Assembly: GCF_020150815.1 (NCBI RefSeq)
Contig: NZ_CP083723.1
Coordinates: forward strand, 62,001 to 126,000
Direction of reading: 5' to 3'
Length of the DNA: 64,000 bases
From: Haloprofundus salilacus
GTDB lineage: Archaea > Halobacteriota > Halobacteria > Halobacteriales > Haloferacaceae
How positions within the stretch are numbered: the first letter of the stretch is position 1; each line of letters starts with the position of its first letter. Shown here in pieces: positions 1 to 6,939 of the stretch. The position numbers and the translations under genes are program-made. Below the pieces are notes generated by a model. The model did no database searches. It saw nothing but the letters and a program-made list of their open reading frames with translations, and was not told the DNA's origin.

Positions 1-309
1 GATACCACGAGAGTCAGCCTTAGACAGGTTTCGAACGCCACCGCACTCGAACTGGTGTCAACCCCCTTCAGGAACTCCCCAAGAGGTGTCCGCCGAGTTG
101 TCGAAAAGGGAACCGTCCGCACAAACCGCCCACTGACCGGCTTTGCCTACTGGGACGAAACTAAGGCGATTATCGCTCACGACGGTGCATACTACCGACA
201 GGGGGGCGTCAAATACCGAGGCACGCAGAAGGGCGTTGCCGAGTTCTTCCGACTTGTTGCTCTTGTTGTTGGAGCAGTCCTTTGCTTTCACACTGGCCGC
301 ATGGAGTGA
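1..309 (+). CDS. C-terminal part of a hypothetical membrane-anchored protein
   Basis: The frame is open from the first base to a TGA at 307-309, so the gene starts outside the window. About 102 residues are visible. They include an aromatic stretch (FAYWDETKAIIAHDGAYYR) and one hydrophobic segment near the end (FFRLVALVVGAVLCF) that could be a single C-terminal membrane anchor. No family is recognised. The minus strand also has an open frame here, but the plus frame is longer and reaches the window edge. It lies left of the first repeat copy and may be the previous member of the cassette array. Confidence 0.4.
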   Translation, partial: DTTRVSLRQVSNATALELVSTPFRNSPRGVRRVVEKGTVRTNRPLTGFAYWDETKAIIAHDGAYYRQGGVKYRGTQKGVAEFFRLVALVVGAVLCFHTGRME

Positions 310-352
310 CGCAATAGTCTCTCAGAATCAGGAGAGCATCTCGTGCTGCATT

Positions 353-436
353 CGCGCTGTGTATTCAGCAGTCGATGAGCGAACTCCTCAACTTCTGTCA
401 ATAACGGAGTGCGAGATACAGAGCTTCTCTGCAGCA
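353..436 (+). repeat. Array repeat R1 (type A)
   Basis: Left arm GTGTATTCAGCAG at 360-372, right arm GCGAGATACAGAG at 411-423, and a degenerate third arm CTGCAGCA at the end. Bases 437-496 hold nothing recognised except a TATA-like TATAAAAC near 452. Confidence 0.85.
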
Positions 437-496
437 AGAAGCGTCACTAGGCTATAAAACCGAGAACATGAGTATTGTAATCTCGTCCCAGAACCG

Positions 497-1495
497 TTAG
501 TCCGAGACCAGCCTCGAACGGGTGATGTGGTGAAGTGTCTCCAGTCCGTCGTGAAACGCCATCCAGACTGCGACGGCGATGCCGAAGAGTAAAATCGAGT
601 CCTCCAGGGGTGCCAGTACCGGACCCGAGGTAGCCCAAAGGTCAATGGGGCGAAACGGCGGGATGAGCGCAGGCAGAAGTCTCACCGTCGACTGCACGCC
701 GAAGACGACGGCAATCGCTTTTAGGAAGTCTCGCAACCGGAGTCGGGGACCGGTGAGGAATATGACTCCCAGGAGGAACGAGGCCGTGAACAGCCATTCA
801 ACCGGGAGTTCTGTCAGCGGAACCCCGACTCTCAAACCTGAGCCCTGCAAGAACACTCTGGTAGAGGATCCGCCTGTCTCCGGGCGTGTGACTGATTGGA
901 GGAACGTCCCAACCCCGTGGACCAGCACCAATCCGCCTGCACCGACAATCGCGGCAAGTCCTGTCGCGATGAGCCCGCGCTGTAGCGAAAGGGTAGGCCC
1001 AATATCTTCATGGGCAACTATGGCGAAAAGCGGGTGCTGGTCCACGTTTCCGACAGCCGAGACCAGTCGTTCGTACCCACCGTGGTAGGCGAACCACACC
1101 GCCGTTGCGACCGCAAGAAATGTCAGAACCCGACCGAGTGGAACAGCGAATATAGTAAGTGGAAGCTCCCCCGGGAGGTCGGACAGCAACGTTCGGCCGA
1201 CGATGAACAGGAGGTCAACCACATATACGAGGACGGCACCGCCGACGACTGCACGCCGAGACGAGCCAGCGACGACCAGTAGGACAGCCAGCAGAAATGG
1301 TGCGTACGCCGCGGTCGCCAAGGACCATCCGGTCATTACGCCAAGGATGATTTTACCAGCTCCAGCGGTTGATCTGTCCAGCAGAAGCAGGCGACTCCAG
1401 CCGAACGTGACGACGAGGACGGCGATCAGTCCGCTCGCCAGAAGGGCGGCACCGAGTAGTCTCTGACTGTCAAGTTCGCATTCAGGGACTGACAT
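497..1495 (-). CDS. Hypothetical polytopic membrane protein
   Basis: The product has 332 residues with about eight hydrophobic stretches long enough to cross the membrane, spread over the whole length (from LLGAALLASGLIAVLVV near residue 14 to ILLFGIAVAVWMAF near 302). There is no signal peptide and no catalytic motif that I can name. The ATG at 1493-1495 is preceded on its strand by a TATA-like GTTTATC about 25 bases upstream, which fits a leaderless haloarchaeal transcript. It is the only gene between R1 and R2 and points against the repeat orientation. A transporter or integral membrane sensor are both possible; function unknown. Confidence 0.8.
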   Translation of the reverse strand: MSVPECELDSQRLLGAALLASGLIAVLVVTFGWSRLLLLDRSTAGAGKIILGVMTGWSLATAAYAPFLLAVLLVVAGSSRRAVVGGAVLVYVVDLLFIVGRTLLSDLPGELPLTIFAVPLGRVLTFLAVATAVWFAYHGGYERLVSAVGNVDQHPLFAIVAHEDIGPTLSLQRGLIATGLAAIVGAGGLVLVHGVGTFLQSVTRPETGGSSTRVFLQGSGLRVGVPLTELPVEWLFTASFLLGVIFLTGPRLRLRDFLKAIAVVFGVQSTVRLLPALIPPFRPIDLWATSGPVLAPLEDSILLFGIAVAVWMAFHDGLETLHHITRSRLVSD

Positions 1496-1575
1496 GCGAA
1501 TACAAATCTAACAGCACCCAGATAAACATTCTGCGGGCGCTTTCAGACAAAGCTGACGGATAGACGTGCTACATT

Positions 1576-1655
1576 CGCGCTGTGCATTCAGCATACCCGC
1601 AGAAACCTACTCAGCCCCTGTCAGAAGTTGCGTGCTGAATAGAGAGGGTGCATCT
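1576..1655 (+). repeat. Array repeat R2 (type B)
   Basis: Left arm GTGCATTCAGCA, right arm CGTGCTGAATAGAGAGGG. It is followed by a 60-70 bp trailer (CTCTCACGGAGACCTCGTT and a later AACTAACCG) that recurs after R19. Confidence 0.8.
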
Positions 1656-1723
1656 CTCACGGAGACCTCGTTTATTTCGGCCCACCAACGTTGAACTAAC
1701 CGCTCAGTAGGTGTGCTTATCTC

Positions 1724-1951
1724 TCAATTCTCCTCTCGTTGACGAGATATTCGTTGAAGAGCGTCAGCAATTCCTTCTACTGCTGCGACGAACCGCCATA
1801 AGAGAAAGAGTGACCCAAACAGGAGACCAATCCAGACTCCGAATAGAATTTGCTGTGCAATAACTACCGAGTATCCGAGTATGAGTACGTAAAGGAGACC
1901 AATTCCGACAATCCATGTACGAGGAATTGATGGCGGTGACCAACTTGACAT
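1724..1951 (-). CDS. Small two-helix membrane protein
   Basis: 75 residues, start ATG at 1949-1951. Two hydrophobic segments are clear (IVGIGLLYVLILGYSVVIA and ILFGVWIGLLFGSLFLLW), followed by a charged helix ending ISRQREEN. It is the sole gene between R2 and R3, on the minus strand. No family is recognised. The codon pattern and clean two-helix topology support a real gene rather than a chance frame. Confidence 0.65.
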   Translation of the reverse strand: MSSWSPPSIPRTWIVGIGLLYVLILGYSVVIAQQILFGVWIGLLFGSLFLLWRFVAAVEGIADALQRISRQREEN

Positions 1952-2091
1952 AGTCCATGTTTAAAGCAATTGGTTAAAAACATGTCTACTCTGCTGGGTT
2001 CTCTACCTTCTCTGTACTGAACGGTAGGTTGGTCATCTGTACTGAACGATTCAGTTCGGTCACTTTTCGAGCGCGGAACCGCTGACCGACT

Positions 2092-2175
2092 CGCGCACTG
2101 TATTCAGCAGGCGGTGAGCGAACTCCTCAACCTCTGTCAATAACGGGGTGCAAGATACAGAGGGCGTATGCAGCA
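2092..2175 (+). repeat. Array repeat R3 (type A)
   Basis: Left arm CTGTATTCAGCAG, right arm GTGCAAGATACAGAGGG, third arm TATGCAGCA. The 450 bases between the flanking genes hold this copy and the inverted-repeat structure at 2228-2325. Confidence 0.85.
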
Positions 2176-2201
2176 CGCGATTGCTGTTTGTTTAATTTTG
2201 A

Positions 2202-2208
2202 CTATAAA
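2202..2208 (+). promoter_or_regulatory. TATA box for the putative RNA at 2228-2325
   Basis: TATAAAA in the context GACTATAAAACC. Its centre is about 24-26 bases before 2228-2230, the usual distance to a haloarchaeal transcription start, so a transcript would begin at the left arm of the inverted repeat. Confidence 0.45.
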
Positions 2209-2227
2209 ACCACATTTCCGTGGCGAT

Positions 2228-2325
2228 CATCCGTTCTAGTTTAGTGGCGGTTTGAGACGACTTCGGTCTCAACGATATCTAATCAGGTGACAGCGCGGGT
2301 CCAGATCGTTAAACTAGAACGGATG
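2228..2325 (+). ncRNA. Candidate structured RNA closed by a 16-bp inverted repeat
   Basis: The sequence CATCCGTTCTAGTTTA at 2228-2243 is the exact reverse complement of TAAACTAGAACGGATG at 2310-2325. Between them, TGAGAC and GTCTCA form a second hairpin around GACTTCG. A TATA box at 2202-2208 is correctly spaced to start a transcript at the first arm. No open reading frame covers the element. An RNA closed by a long terminal helix is therefore plausible. A small DNA transposon relic (MITE) or a regulatory palindrome would show the same inverted repeat. Confidence 0.4.
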
Positions 2326-2404
2326 GTGACGAGGGGAGGAAGCAGCGTGGCATGGTGCGTGTTCACATCCCAATAATTATTTGACGCCCAACTGTAAGGT
2401 GAAT

Positions 2405-2557
2405 ATGGGACTGTCAATAGGGCCTATCGTCATGCTCGTACTCGTCGGCATCATAATGCTGCTGCTGCTATTGCTCGTTGCCAAAGGTGAAGTTGAAAGA
2501 GACCCAGAAATGCAAGCCGATGACTACAATTATAGCGACGGGGACCACCGCTATTAG
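2405..2557 (+). CDS. Small single-span membrane protein (50 aa)
   Basis: ATG at 2405, TAG at 2555. The first 26 residues are a strong hydrophobic helix (IGPIVMLVLVGIIMLLLLLL). The tail is acidic and tyrosine-containing and ends GDHRY, likely cytoplasmic. It is the only coding candidate between R3 and R4. The upstream bases AATAATTATTTGACG may include the promoter. No known family is recognised. Confidence 0.6.
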   Translation: MGLSIGPIVMLVLVGIIMLLLLLLVAKGEVERDPEMQADDYNYSDGDHRY

Positions 2558-2780
2558 AACACCCTCACAAACTCATCCCCGCCCTGTCGGTAGCCACTAG
2601 GTTACTGACAGGCTGTCAGTAGCGCCACGTCGCCAGCAGGGACGCAATCCCTACGAGGAGCTCAAACGAGTTGTCCGCAACAACGGGATGGTCGCACGAG
2701 CTCAGGCTGCGCCGGTTGCTGAGTCTTCGGGGTAATCACGTACGTTTCTTTTATACTGGATGCTCTATCAACGACCGACT

Positions 2781-2866
2781 TGCGCCGTGTATTCAGCAGA
2801 CTCACTACGAATTACCAGAGGTCGGTCAGAAACACCGTGCGAGATACAGAGGATGCATCTATCACT
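2781..2866 (+). repeat. Array repeat R4 (type C)
   Basis: Left arm GTGTATTCAGCAG, middle with GTCAGAAACACCGTGC, right arm GAGATACAGAGGATG. The 220 bases before it (2558-2780) hold no gene that I can support. Confidence 0.8.
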
Positions 2867-3015
2867 CCCTCATAGGGTCGGCCACTCAGTTTGCGTGAAT
2901 ACTCATTGAGGGCGTCAGGGAGAGTGCTGTGTTTGTAGTCTACCCACTCAGAAAACGGCGTGTGGAGCCTAATTTCTCTCCACTTGTCATCTGTTTCTAC
3001 ACTCACCCGCATCAC
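2812..3015 (-). CDS. Hypothetical small protein with a repeat-encoded tail
   Basis: Starts are possible at 3015 or 3012. Residues 1-48 (MRVSVETDDKWREIRLH and onward) read like an ordinary soluble protein. The last 18 or so residues (ending SRTVFLTDLW) are translated from array repeat R4, which also supplies the stop. This suggests that the original 3' end was replaced when the repeat became its neighbour, or that the repeat routinely terminates minus-strand cassettes. Function unknown. Confidence 0.4.
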   Translation of the reverse strand: MMRVSVETDDKWREIRLHTPFSEWVDYKHSTLPDALNEYSRKLSGRPYEGVIDASSVSRTVFLTDLW

Positions 3016-3051
3016 CCGTTTAATGAATTCTCAAAGCGACTGGTCAGCTAT

Positions 3052-3465
3052 TTATTCACTCTGACGGTGACGTTGTTGGACGTCAATTCGACCGTCGCTT
3101 TCGTAGATTACAATGAGCGGTTCGTCTGGCGATTCAAGACTGAAAAATGTGCTCGCCTTAGTTCCGGTGCCACCTATGGTGAGATTGAGCTTAGAGACTG
3201 ACTCTCTCTCGTTGAACGAGAGTGCTTCGTCGAACACATGGGAACTCTCCGACTTCAAAGTCGTCTCTCCAGTGAAATCACGTCCCCCTTGGCTAACATC
3301 GACACGGAAGGAGTGTTTCACCAAATCGTTGTTTACCACCACCAAATCGACCTTTTGATTGCCATGGTCATTCCCAGCTGAAAGCCACCAGCTTAGGCCA
3401 AGTAGTGACGCAATCCCCCCTCCGGATAAACCGAGGAGCGTTCGCCGACTAAAGCGGGGACTCAT
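3052..3465 (-). CDS. Tat-exported hypothetical protein
   Basis: 137 residues. The N-terminus carries a twin-arginine signal (SRRTLLGLSGGG) followed by a hydrophobic stretch (IASLLGLSWWLSAG), so export through the Tat pathway is likely. No lipobox cysteine is visible. The mature part is predicted to be beta-rich and ends in a charged tail (RIDVQQRHRQSE). It lies just upstream of, and in the same direction as, the small gene at 2812-3015. No named family is recognised. Confidence 0.7.
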   Translation of the reverse strand: MSPRFSRRTLLGLSGGGIASLLGLSWWLSAGNDHGNQKVDLVVVNNDLVKHSFRVDVSQGGRDFTGETTLKSESSHVFDEALSFNERESVSKLNLTIGGTGTKASTFFSLESPDEPLIVIYESDGRIDVQQRHRQSE

Positions 3466-3596
3466 GATTCAGAATTGTAAGTGTTGGAATAAATCAGTGT
3501 CGGTAGGGCGGGTTTTCTCAAGAGTATCAGAGATGTAGTGGTATGTAGAAATCCAAACGCGCGAAGTCTGGTCGTTCTTTGCAGCCAGAAACGCTG

Positions 3597-3612
3597 TTGT
3601 GCTGAATACATC
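3597..3612 (+). repeat. Isolated right-arm fragment of the array repeat
   Basis: GTGCTGAATACATCC matches the right arm of type B copies, without a left arm nearby. It lies 45 bases before R5 and is probably a decayed copy. Bases 3466-3655 otherwise hold nothing recognised. Confidence 0.45.
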
Positions 3613-3655
3613 CTCATTACGTAGCACCGAGATTGGGAACGTCGCATGACCGACT

Positions 3656-3740
3656 CGCGACGTGTATTCAGCAGTCGTTGAGCGAACTACTCAGTTGCTG
3701 TCAGTAATGGATTGCAAGATACAGAGGATGTGTACAGCAG
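3656..3740 (+). repeat. Array repeat R5 (type A)
   Basis: Left arm GTGTATTCAGCAG, right arm TTGCAAGATACAGAGGATG, third arm GTGTACAGCAG. The open frame of the following methyltransferase extends back into this copy. Confidence 0.85.
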
Positions 3741-3774
3741 ATTCATGATAGGTGACTGGATAGAGTGGAAGGCC

Positions 3775-4383
3775 ATGGGCGATCGGTCCGAAACAGAAGA
3801 CCAAGCGGATTGGTGGAATGAGATGTATGGAAGTGAGACAGTTCCACCGTGGGACATCGGTCACCCCCAACCAGCACTCGTGGATGCCATCGAAAGCTAT
3901 GAGTTGTCCGGCCCAATCCTCGACGTTGGATGTGGCACCGGGATACACGCACTCTGGGCTACAGAACGAGGATACACAGCTCTCGGCATCGATTTCTCCG
4001 AGGTAGGTATTGAAGTGGCACAAAAGAGAGCCAGAGAGCGAGGTCTGGACGCCGACTTTCGAGTTGCGGATGCGCTGAATCTCCCAAGCAATCTCGGACC
4101 GTTCAAGACGGTGTTGGATAGTGGGCTCTTCCACGCCTTCGAGACAGACGAACGGGAAACCTACGCTCGTGAACTCGCCGCAGTCGTCTCGTCGGGTGGA
4201 CACCTCTTTCTCGTCGGCTTCGCCGAAGGCGCTACCGAGAACGCAGGGCCGAATCCACTCACTCCAGAAGATATTCACTCTGCGTTTGGAAACCAGTGGA
4301 CGGTCCACGAGACTCAGGAGAGTGTGTTTGAAACACGAGTACGTTCCGAGCAGGGGCTCCTCGCCGTCGTCGAACGGGTTTGA
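3775..4383 (+). CDS. Class I SAM-dependent methyltransferase
   Basis: Residues 1-202 from the ATG at 3775. Upstream in-frame codons from 3712 are read from repeat R5 and are unlikely to be part of the gene. The SAM-binding motif I is ILDVGCGTG, followed by an acidic motif II (LGIDFSEVGI) and a motif near FRVADALNLP. The N-terminal ADWWNEMYGSETVPPWDIG resembles the start of thiopurine methyltransferase/TehB-like small-molecule methyltransferases, so a soluble enzyme acting on a small electrophile or thiol is a reasonable guess. It is the only gene between R5 and R6. The substrate cannot be told. Confidence 0.85.
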   Translation: MGDRSETEDQADWWNEMYGSETVPPWDIGHPQPALVDAIESYELSGPILDVGCGTGIHALWATERGYTALGIDFSEVGIEVAQKRARERGLDADFRVADALNLPSNLGPFKTVLDSGLFHAFETDERETYARELAAVVSSGGHLFLVGFAEGATENAGPNPLTPEDIHSAFGNQWTVHETQESVFETRVRSEQGLLAVVERV

Positions 4384-4440
4384 GTATCGCATCAGTGTCA
4401 AGTAATTTGAACATCACTATCTCATCAGTCGTGACCGACT

Positions 4441-4524
4441 CGCGCCCTGTATTTAGCAGTCAGTGAGCGAGCTCCTCGACAGCTGTCAGTAACGAAGTGC
4501 AAGAGACAGAGGATGTATTCAGCA
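4441..4524 (+). repeat. Array repeat R6 (type A)
   Basis: Left arm CTGTATTTAGCAG (one change), right arm GTGCAAGAGACAGAGG, third arm GTATTCAGCA. Preceded by the extended left motif GTGACCGACTCGCGCC. Confidence 0.85.
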
Positions 4525-4665
4525 ACTTACGCCCAAAAGCATGCCAAATGTCGAACTGCTCGGGTTTCCCGCGGATGTCCTGGACGTAAACCGTTGAAAG
4601 CCGGTCATCAACAATCCTCTGGAGCCAATCGTTGAGAGATTCCTCAGTCCAGTAGGTTTTGATAG
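4480..4665 (-). pseudogene. C-terminal gene remnant fused to repeat R6
   Basis: On the minus strand the frame SIKTYWTEESLNDWLQRI, continuing DDRLSTVYVQDIRGKPEQFD and then WHAFGRKLL, reads like authentic protein. It has an in-frame TAG immediately upstream and no start codon. Its 3' end runs into R6 and stops there. It is therefore the tail of a gene cut off by the neighbouring PQQ-protein gene. Family unknown. Confidence 0.45.
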
Positions 4666-4684
4666 ACTCCTAAGAAGTCGTCGT

Positions 4685-5043
4685 ATGCCCGACTCGCCCT
4701 CCATTTCTCGACGTCAGGCGCTCACGGCCGTCGGCGTAACCGCGACTGGAATCAGTGGCTACGTCGCGGGTGTCCGCTCAGCCGATAGCATGCCCGACTG
4801 GCTCGCTGGCCGCGACTGTACCCCGTCCTCGCTCGCCACAAGCCCGACGGACTGGTCGTTTCCCCGGTACAATCGAGCGAACACAGGTCACGCTCCTGTA
4901 CGCGCTGGCCCGGACTGGCCAGTAGACCGGACGTGGGAGCGGGAGTGGCCGGTCGGTGACGTTTACGATCTGAGTCCACTCATCGTCGCTGACGGCGTCG
5001 TAGTCGTCCTCATGGAAGCCGCTCCACAAAGCGTCCTACCGGA
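4685..5043 (+). pseudogene. Truncated Tat-exported PQQ-like beta-propeller protein
   Basis: The N-terminus has a Tat signal (SRRQALTAVGVTATGISGY) and then a tryptophan-containing segment (WSFPRYNRANTGHAP) typical of the first blade of haloarchaeal PQQ-binding-like repeat proteins. Members of that family are several hundred residues long. Here the similarity ends near residue 115, where the left end of the TnpB element begins, and an artificial tail follows to a stop at 5080. No 3' remainder was recognised after the element. The gene is broken and probably non-functional. Confidence 0.65.
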
Positions 5044-5057
5044 ATCAAGGAGAGAGT

Positions 5058-5075
5058 CCCGCCCTTTAGGGCGGG
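5058..5075 (+). repeat. Left-end hairpin of the TnpB element
   Basis: Seven-base stem CCCGCCC/GGGCGGG with a TTTA loop. Subterminal hairpins of this kind are recognised by TnpA in IS200/IS605 elements. Confidence 0.6.
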
Positions 5076-5115
5076 CGTGAATCCGACACTACATTTCACA
5101 AACCACGTTCGACGC

Positions 5116-5253
5116 TTATTCCGGGGCATCCTCCCTGACTTTCTTCTCGCCTTCGAGGAGCAAACCCTTCCACGTTAATCCACGGTGTTTCTTCAACGCT
5201 TTCAACCGCTCATACTGTTCCTCGTCATCGAACTCGATTCGGACTTCTACCAT
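5116..5253 (-). CDS. Small TnpB-associated protein (45 aa)
   Basis: ATG at 5251-5253, product MVEVRIEFDDEEQYERLK and onward. The pattern is a short beta strand followed by a helix and a second helix (TWKGLLLEGEKKVRED), like a ribbon-helix-helix DNA-binding protein. It lies inside the IS element, divergent from tnpB with about 50 bases between them. Short ORFs like this commonly accompany haloarchaeal tnpB genes. A role as repressor of tnpB is a guess. Confidence 0.6.
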   Translation of the reverse strand: MVEVRIEFDDEEQYERLKALKKHRGLTWKGLLLEGEKKVREDAPE

Positions 5254-5305
5254 ACAATAACACACAAACCCCACGCTTATGTGTGTTCGGATACACCAAT
5301 AGTTG

Positions 5306-6637
5306 ATGAAGCGAGCCAACACGTTTGAGGTGGTTCCCCAGTCCGACGAGGACGAGGAGTTGCTTCGACGCCTGTTGGACGCTTCTGCCGCTCTCTGGAA
5401 CGAAATCAACTACGAGCGCCGCGAAAACTACGCCGACCCAGACGGAGATGTATGGGCCATTAGCGAGTATCGCGGTCGCTACGGCGGTGTTCTCGGTGCG
5501 TCTACGGTTCAGCAAATCGAACGCAAGAACCGCGAAGCGTGGCGGTCGTTCTTCAGCCTCAAGAAGAAGGGCGAAGCCTACGGCAAACCCGGGTACTGGG
5601 GCAACGCCGAGGACGGCCGAGAACTCCGCACGTACATCCGCAATACGTCGTACTCCGTCGAGTGGGGCGAATACTCTCGTCTTGAAATCCTCGTCGGCAA
5701 TGACCTCAAAGACGAGTACGGTCTTGGATACCGCGAACGTCTCCGGGTCGAAGTCCGGGGCGACCCCAACTGGGACGAGTACGACAAGCAGGGCCGGTTA
5801 GAGTTGTTCTTGGACGAGCAAGCACAATCGTTCAGGGCCTTTCAGCCAGTTACTATCGACGATTCTCGGCTGGCATCACCACTGGCTTCGGAAGAAGCCG
5901 CTCTGGATATTGGTGCTAACAACCTCGTCGCCTGTACGACCACGACCGGCACGCAACTGCTGTACGAAGGGCGCGACCTGTTCGAGCGATTCCGCGAGTC
6001 GACGCGGGAAATCGCCCGCCTCCAATCTCTGTTGGAGGACGGTCGATACAGTAGCCACCGTATCCGACGCCTGTACGACCGACGTACCAAGCGCCGTGAC
6101 CACGCTCAAGACGCACTCGCCCGCGACCTTATCAAACGTCTATACGACGAAGGCGTTTCGACAGTGTATGTCGGGGCGTTGACGGACGTACTCTCAACGC
6201 ACTGGTCGGTGGAGGCGAACGCGAAGACGCACAATTTCTGGGCGTTCCGAGCGTTCGTGAATCGACTGGCGTGTACCGCCGAAGAATACGGTATGTCGGT
6301 CGAGGTTCGGTCGGAGGCATGGACGAGTCAGGAGTGTCCCAACTGTGGTTCGACGGAGGATACGACGCGCCACAGAGACACGCTGACGTGTCCGTGTGGA
6401 TTCGAGGGGCATGCAGACCTCACAGCGTCAGAGACGTTCTTGAGACGTCATCAGAACTCTTCGAGTTCTGATTGGCGAACGAGACACGGAGTATCTCGTC
6501 AACGGCAGACGACGGTAACACGGTCGATGGCACGGCCTGTATGCCTCAAGTGGGACGACCATGATTGGTCAGAGTCATCACGCTCAGTTCCCAACGAGGA
6601 GCATACGAACCCGCAAGTTGCCTCCGTGGGTCGGTAA
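5306..6637 (+). CDS. tnpB: TnpB, RNA-guided nuclease of an IS1341-type element
   Basis: 443 residues from the ATG at 5306. The C-terminal half shows the split RuvC fold: first aspartate in AALDIGANN (about residue 201), a zinc ribbon CPNC and CPC (about 344-364), and the last aspartate in GHADLTAS (about 371). The middle catalytic segment reads [10 protein letters not shown]. Canonical TnpB has an acidic residue (Glu) here, and haloarchaeal copies as I recall them have VYVGDLT, so the alanine suggests reduced or lost cleavage. The last 60 residues are low-complexity and overlap the omega RNA region. TnpB uses an RNA made from the right end to cut matching DNA and retain the element. Confidence 0.85.
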   Translation: MKRANTFEVVPQSDEDEELLRRLLDASAALWNEINYERRENYADPDGDVWAISEYRGRYGGVLGASTVQQIERKNREAWRSFFSLKKKGEAYGKPGYWGNAEDGRELRTYIRNTSYSVEWGEYSRLEILVGNDLKDEYGLGYRERLRVEVRGDPNWDEYDKQGRLELFLDEQAQSFRAFQPVTIDDSRLASPLASEEAALDIGANNLVACTTTTGTQLLYEGRDLFERFRESTREIARLQSLLEDGRYSSHRIRRLYDRRTKRRDHAQDALARDLIKRLYDEGVSTVYVGALTDVLSTHWSVEANAKTHNFWAFRAFVNRLACTAEEYGMSVEVRSEAWTSQECPNCGSTEDTTRHRDTLTCPCGFEGHADLTASETFLRRHQNSSSSDWRTRHGVSRQRQTTVTRSMARPVCLKWDDHDWSESSRSVPNEEHTNPQVASVGR

Positions 6638-6654
6638 GCGATACCCCCAGCGCG

Positions 6655-6692
6655 AGGAAACCTCGCCGTTTACGGCGAGGAGGATGTCATGC
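6655..6692 (+). ncRNA. 3' end of the TnpB omega RNA / right-end hairpin
   Basis: An eight-base stem CCTCGCCG/CGGCGAGG with a TTTA loop ends in AGGATGTCA. By analogy with other IS1341-type elements, this is the scaffold end of the omega RNA that overlaps the tnpB 3' region. The bases after about 6692 (flanking DNA) would serve as guide. Confidence 0.5.
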
Positions 6693-6795
6693 GTGACCCT
6701 GACGATTGATTACAGGTCGTTCGCGTTAAGTGACTTGGCGGGGCCTTTGCATTTGTAGTTACAGCACAGCCATTTTCGACTGGCTGTACAAGATA

Positions 6796-6834
6796 TGCGC
6801 GATCTATTCAGCATGGTTGCTAAAACCCACTCAG
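6796..6834 (+). repeat. Left half of a type B array repeat (R7-left)
   Basis: TGCGCGATCTATTCAGCA followed by a type B middle (GTTGCTAAAACCCACTCAG) that matches R9 closely and then stops. The matching right half is at 10583-10616, on the far side of the kinase/regulator genes. Confidence 0.7.
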
Positions 6835-6852
6835 ACGAACAGTTCATCGAAT

Positions 6853-6864
6853 CCATATAAATGG
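6853..6864 (+). promoter_or_regulatory. TATA box upstream of the PAS kinase gene
   Basis: CCATATAAATGG is the best archaeal TATA match in the gap before the kinase gene. It lies about 80 bases from the chosen ATG, so the transcript would have a leader. Confidence 0.35.
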
Positions 6865-6939
6865 CGCTTTATTGACGAGAAGTGTAGAACCGCACAGTGT
6901 ACGTTGAACTTATCAGACCCGGAGTCCACTCGCATTCGT

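Larger units (their letters stand above)
5041..6692 (+). mobile_element. IS200/IS605-superfamily (IS1341-type) element with tnpB only
   Basis: The element carries tnpB and an oppositely oriented 45-residue ORF, but no tnpA. Near the left end a hairpin CCCGCCC-TTTA-GGGCGGG lies at 5058-5075. Near the right end CCTCGCCG-TTTA-CGGCGAGG lies at 6661-6680 followed by AGGATGTCA. The right end and the 3' part of tnpB would form the omega RNA, whose guide would start just after about 6692. Insertion disrupted the PQQ-protein gene. Exact ends are estimated, because these elements make no target duplication. Confidence 0.75.

Noticed and set aside
353-436. CRISPR array or classical attC sites
   Set aside because: The spacing between repeats is hundreds to thousands of bases with genes between them, so it is not CRISPR. 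I could not find the paired GTTRRRY/RYYYAAC core of attC in any copy.
3462-3647. A 61-codon minus-strand frame between two cassettes
   Set aside because: Low-complexity, no start signal, and part of it is a repeat fragment.
3691-4401. A 236-codon minus-strand frame across the methyltransferase at 3775
   Set aside because: The plus strand has clear SAM-binding motifs. The minus frame is its shadow.
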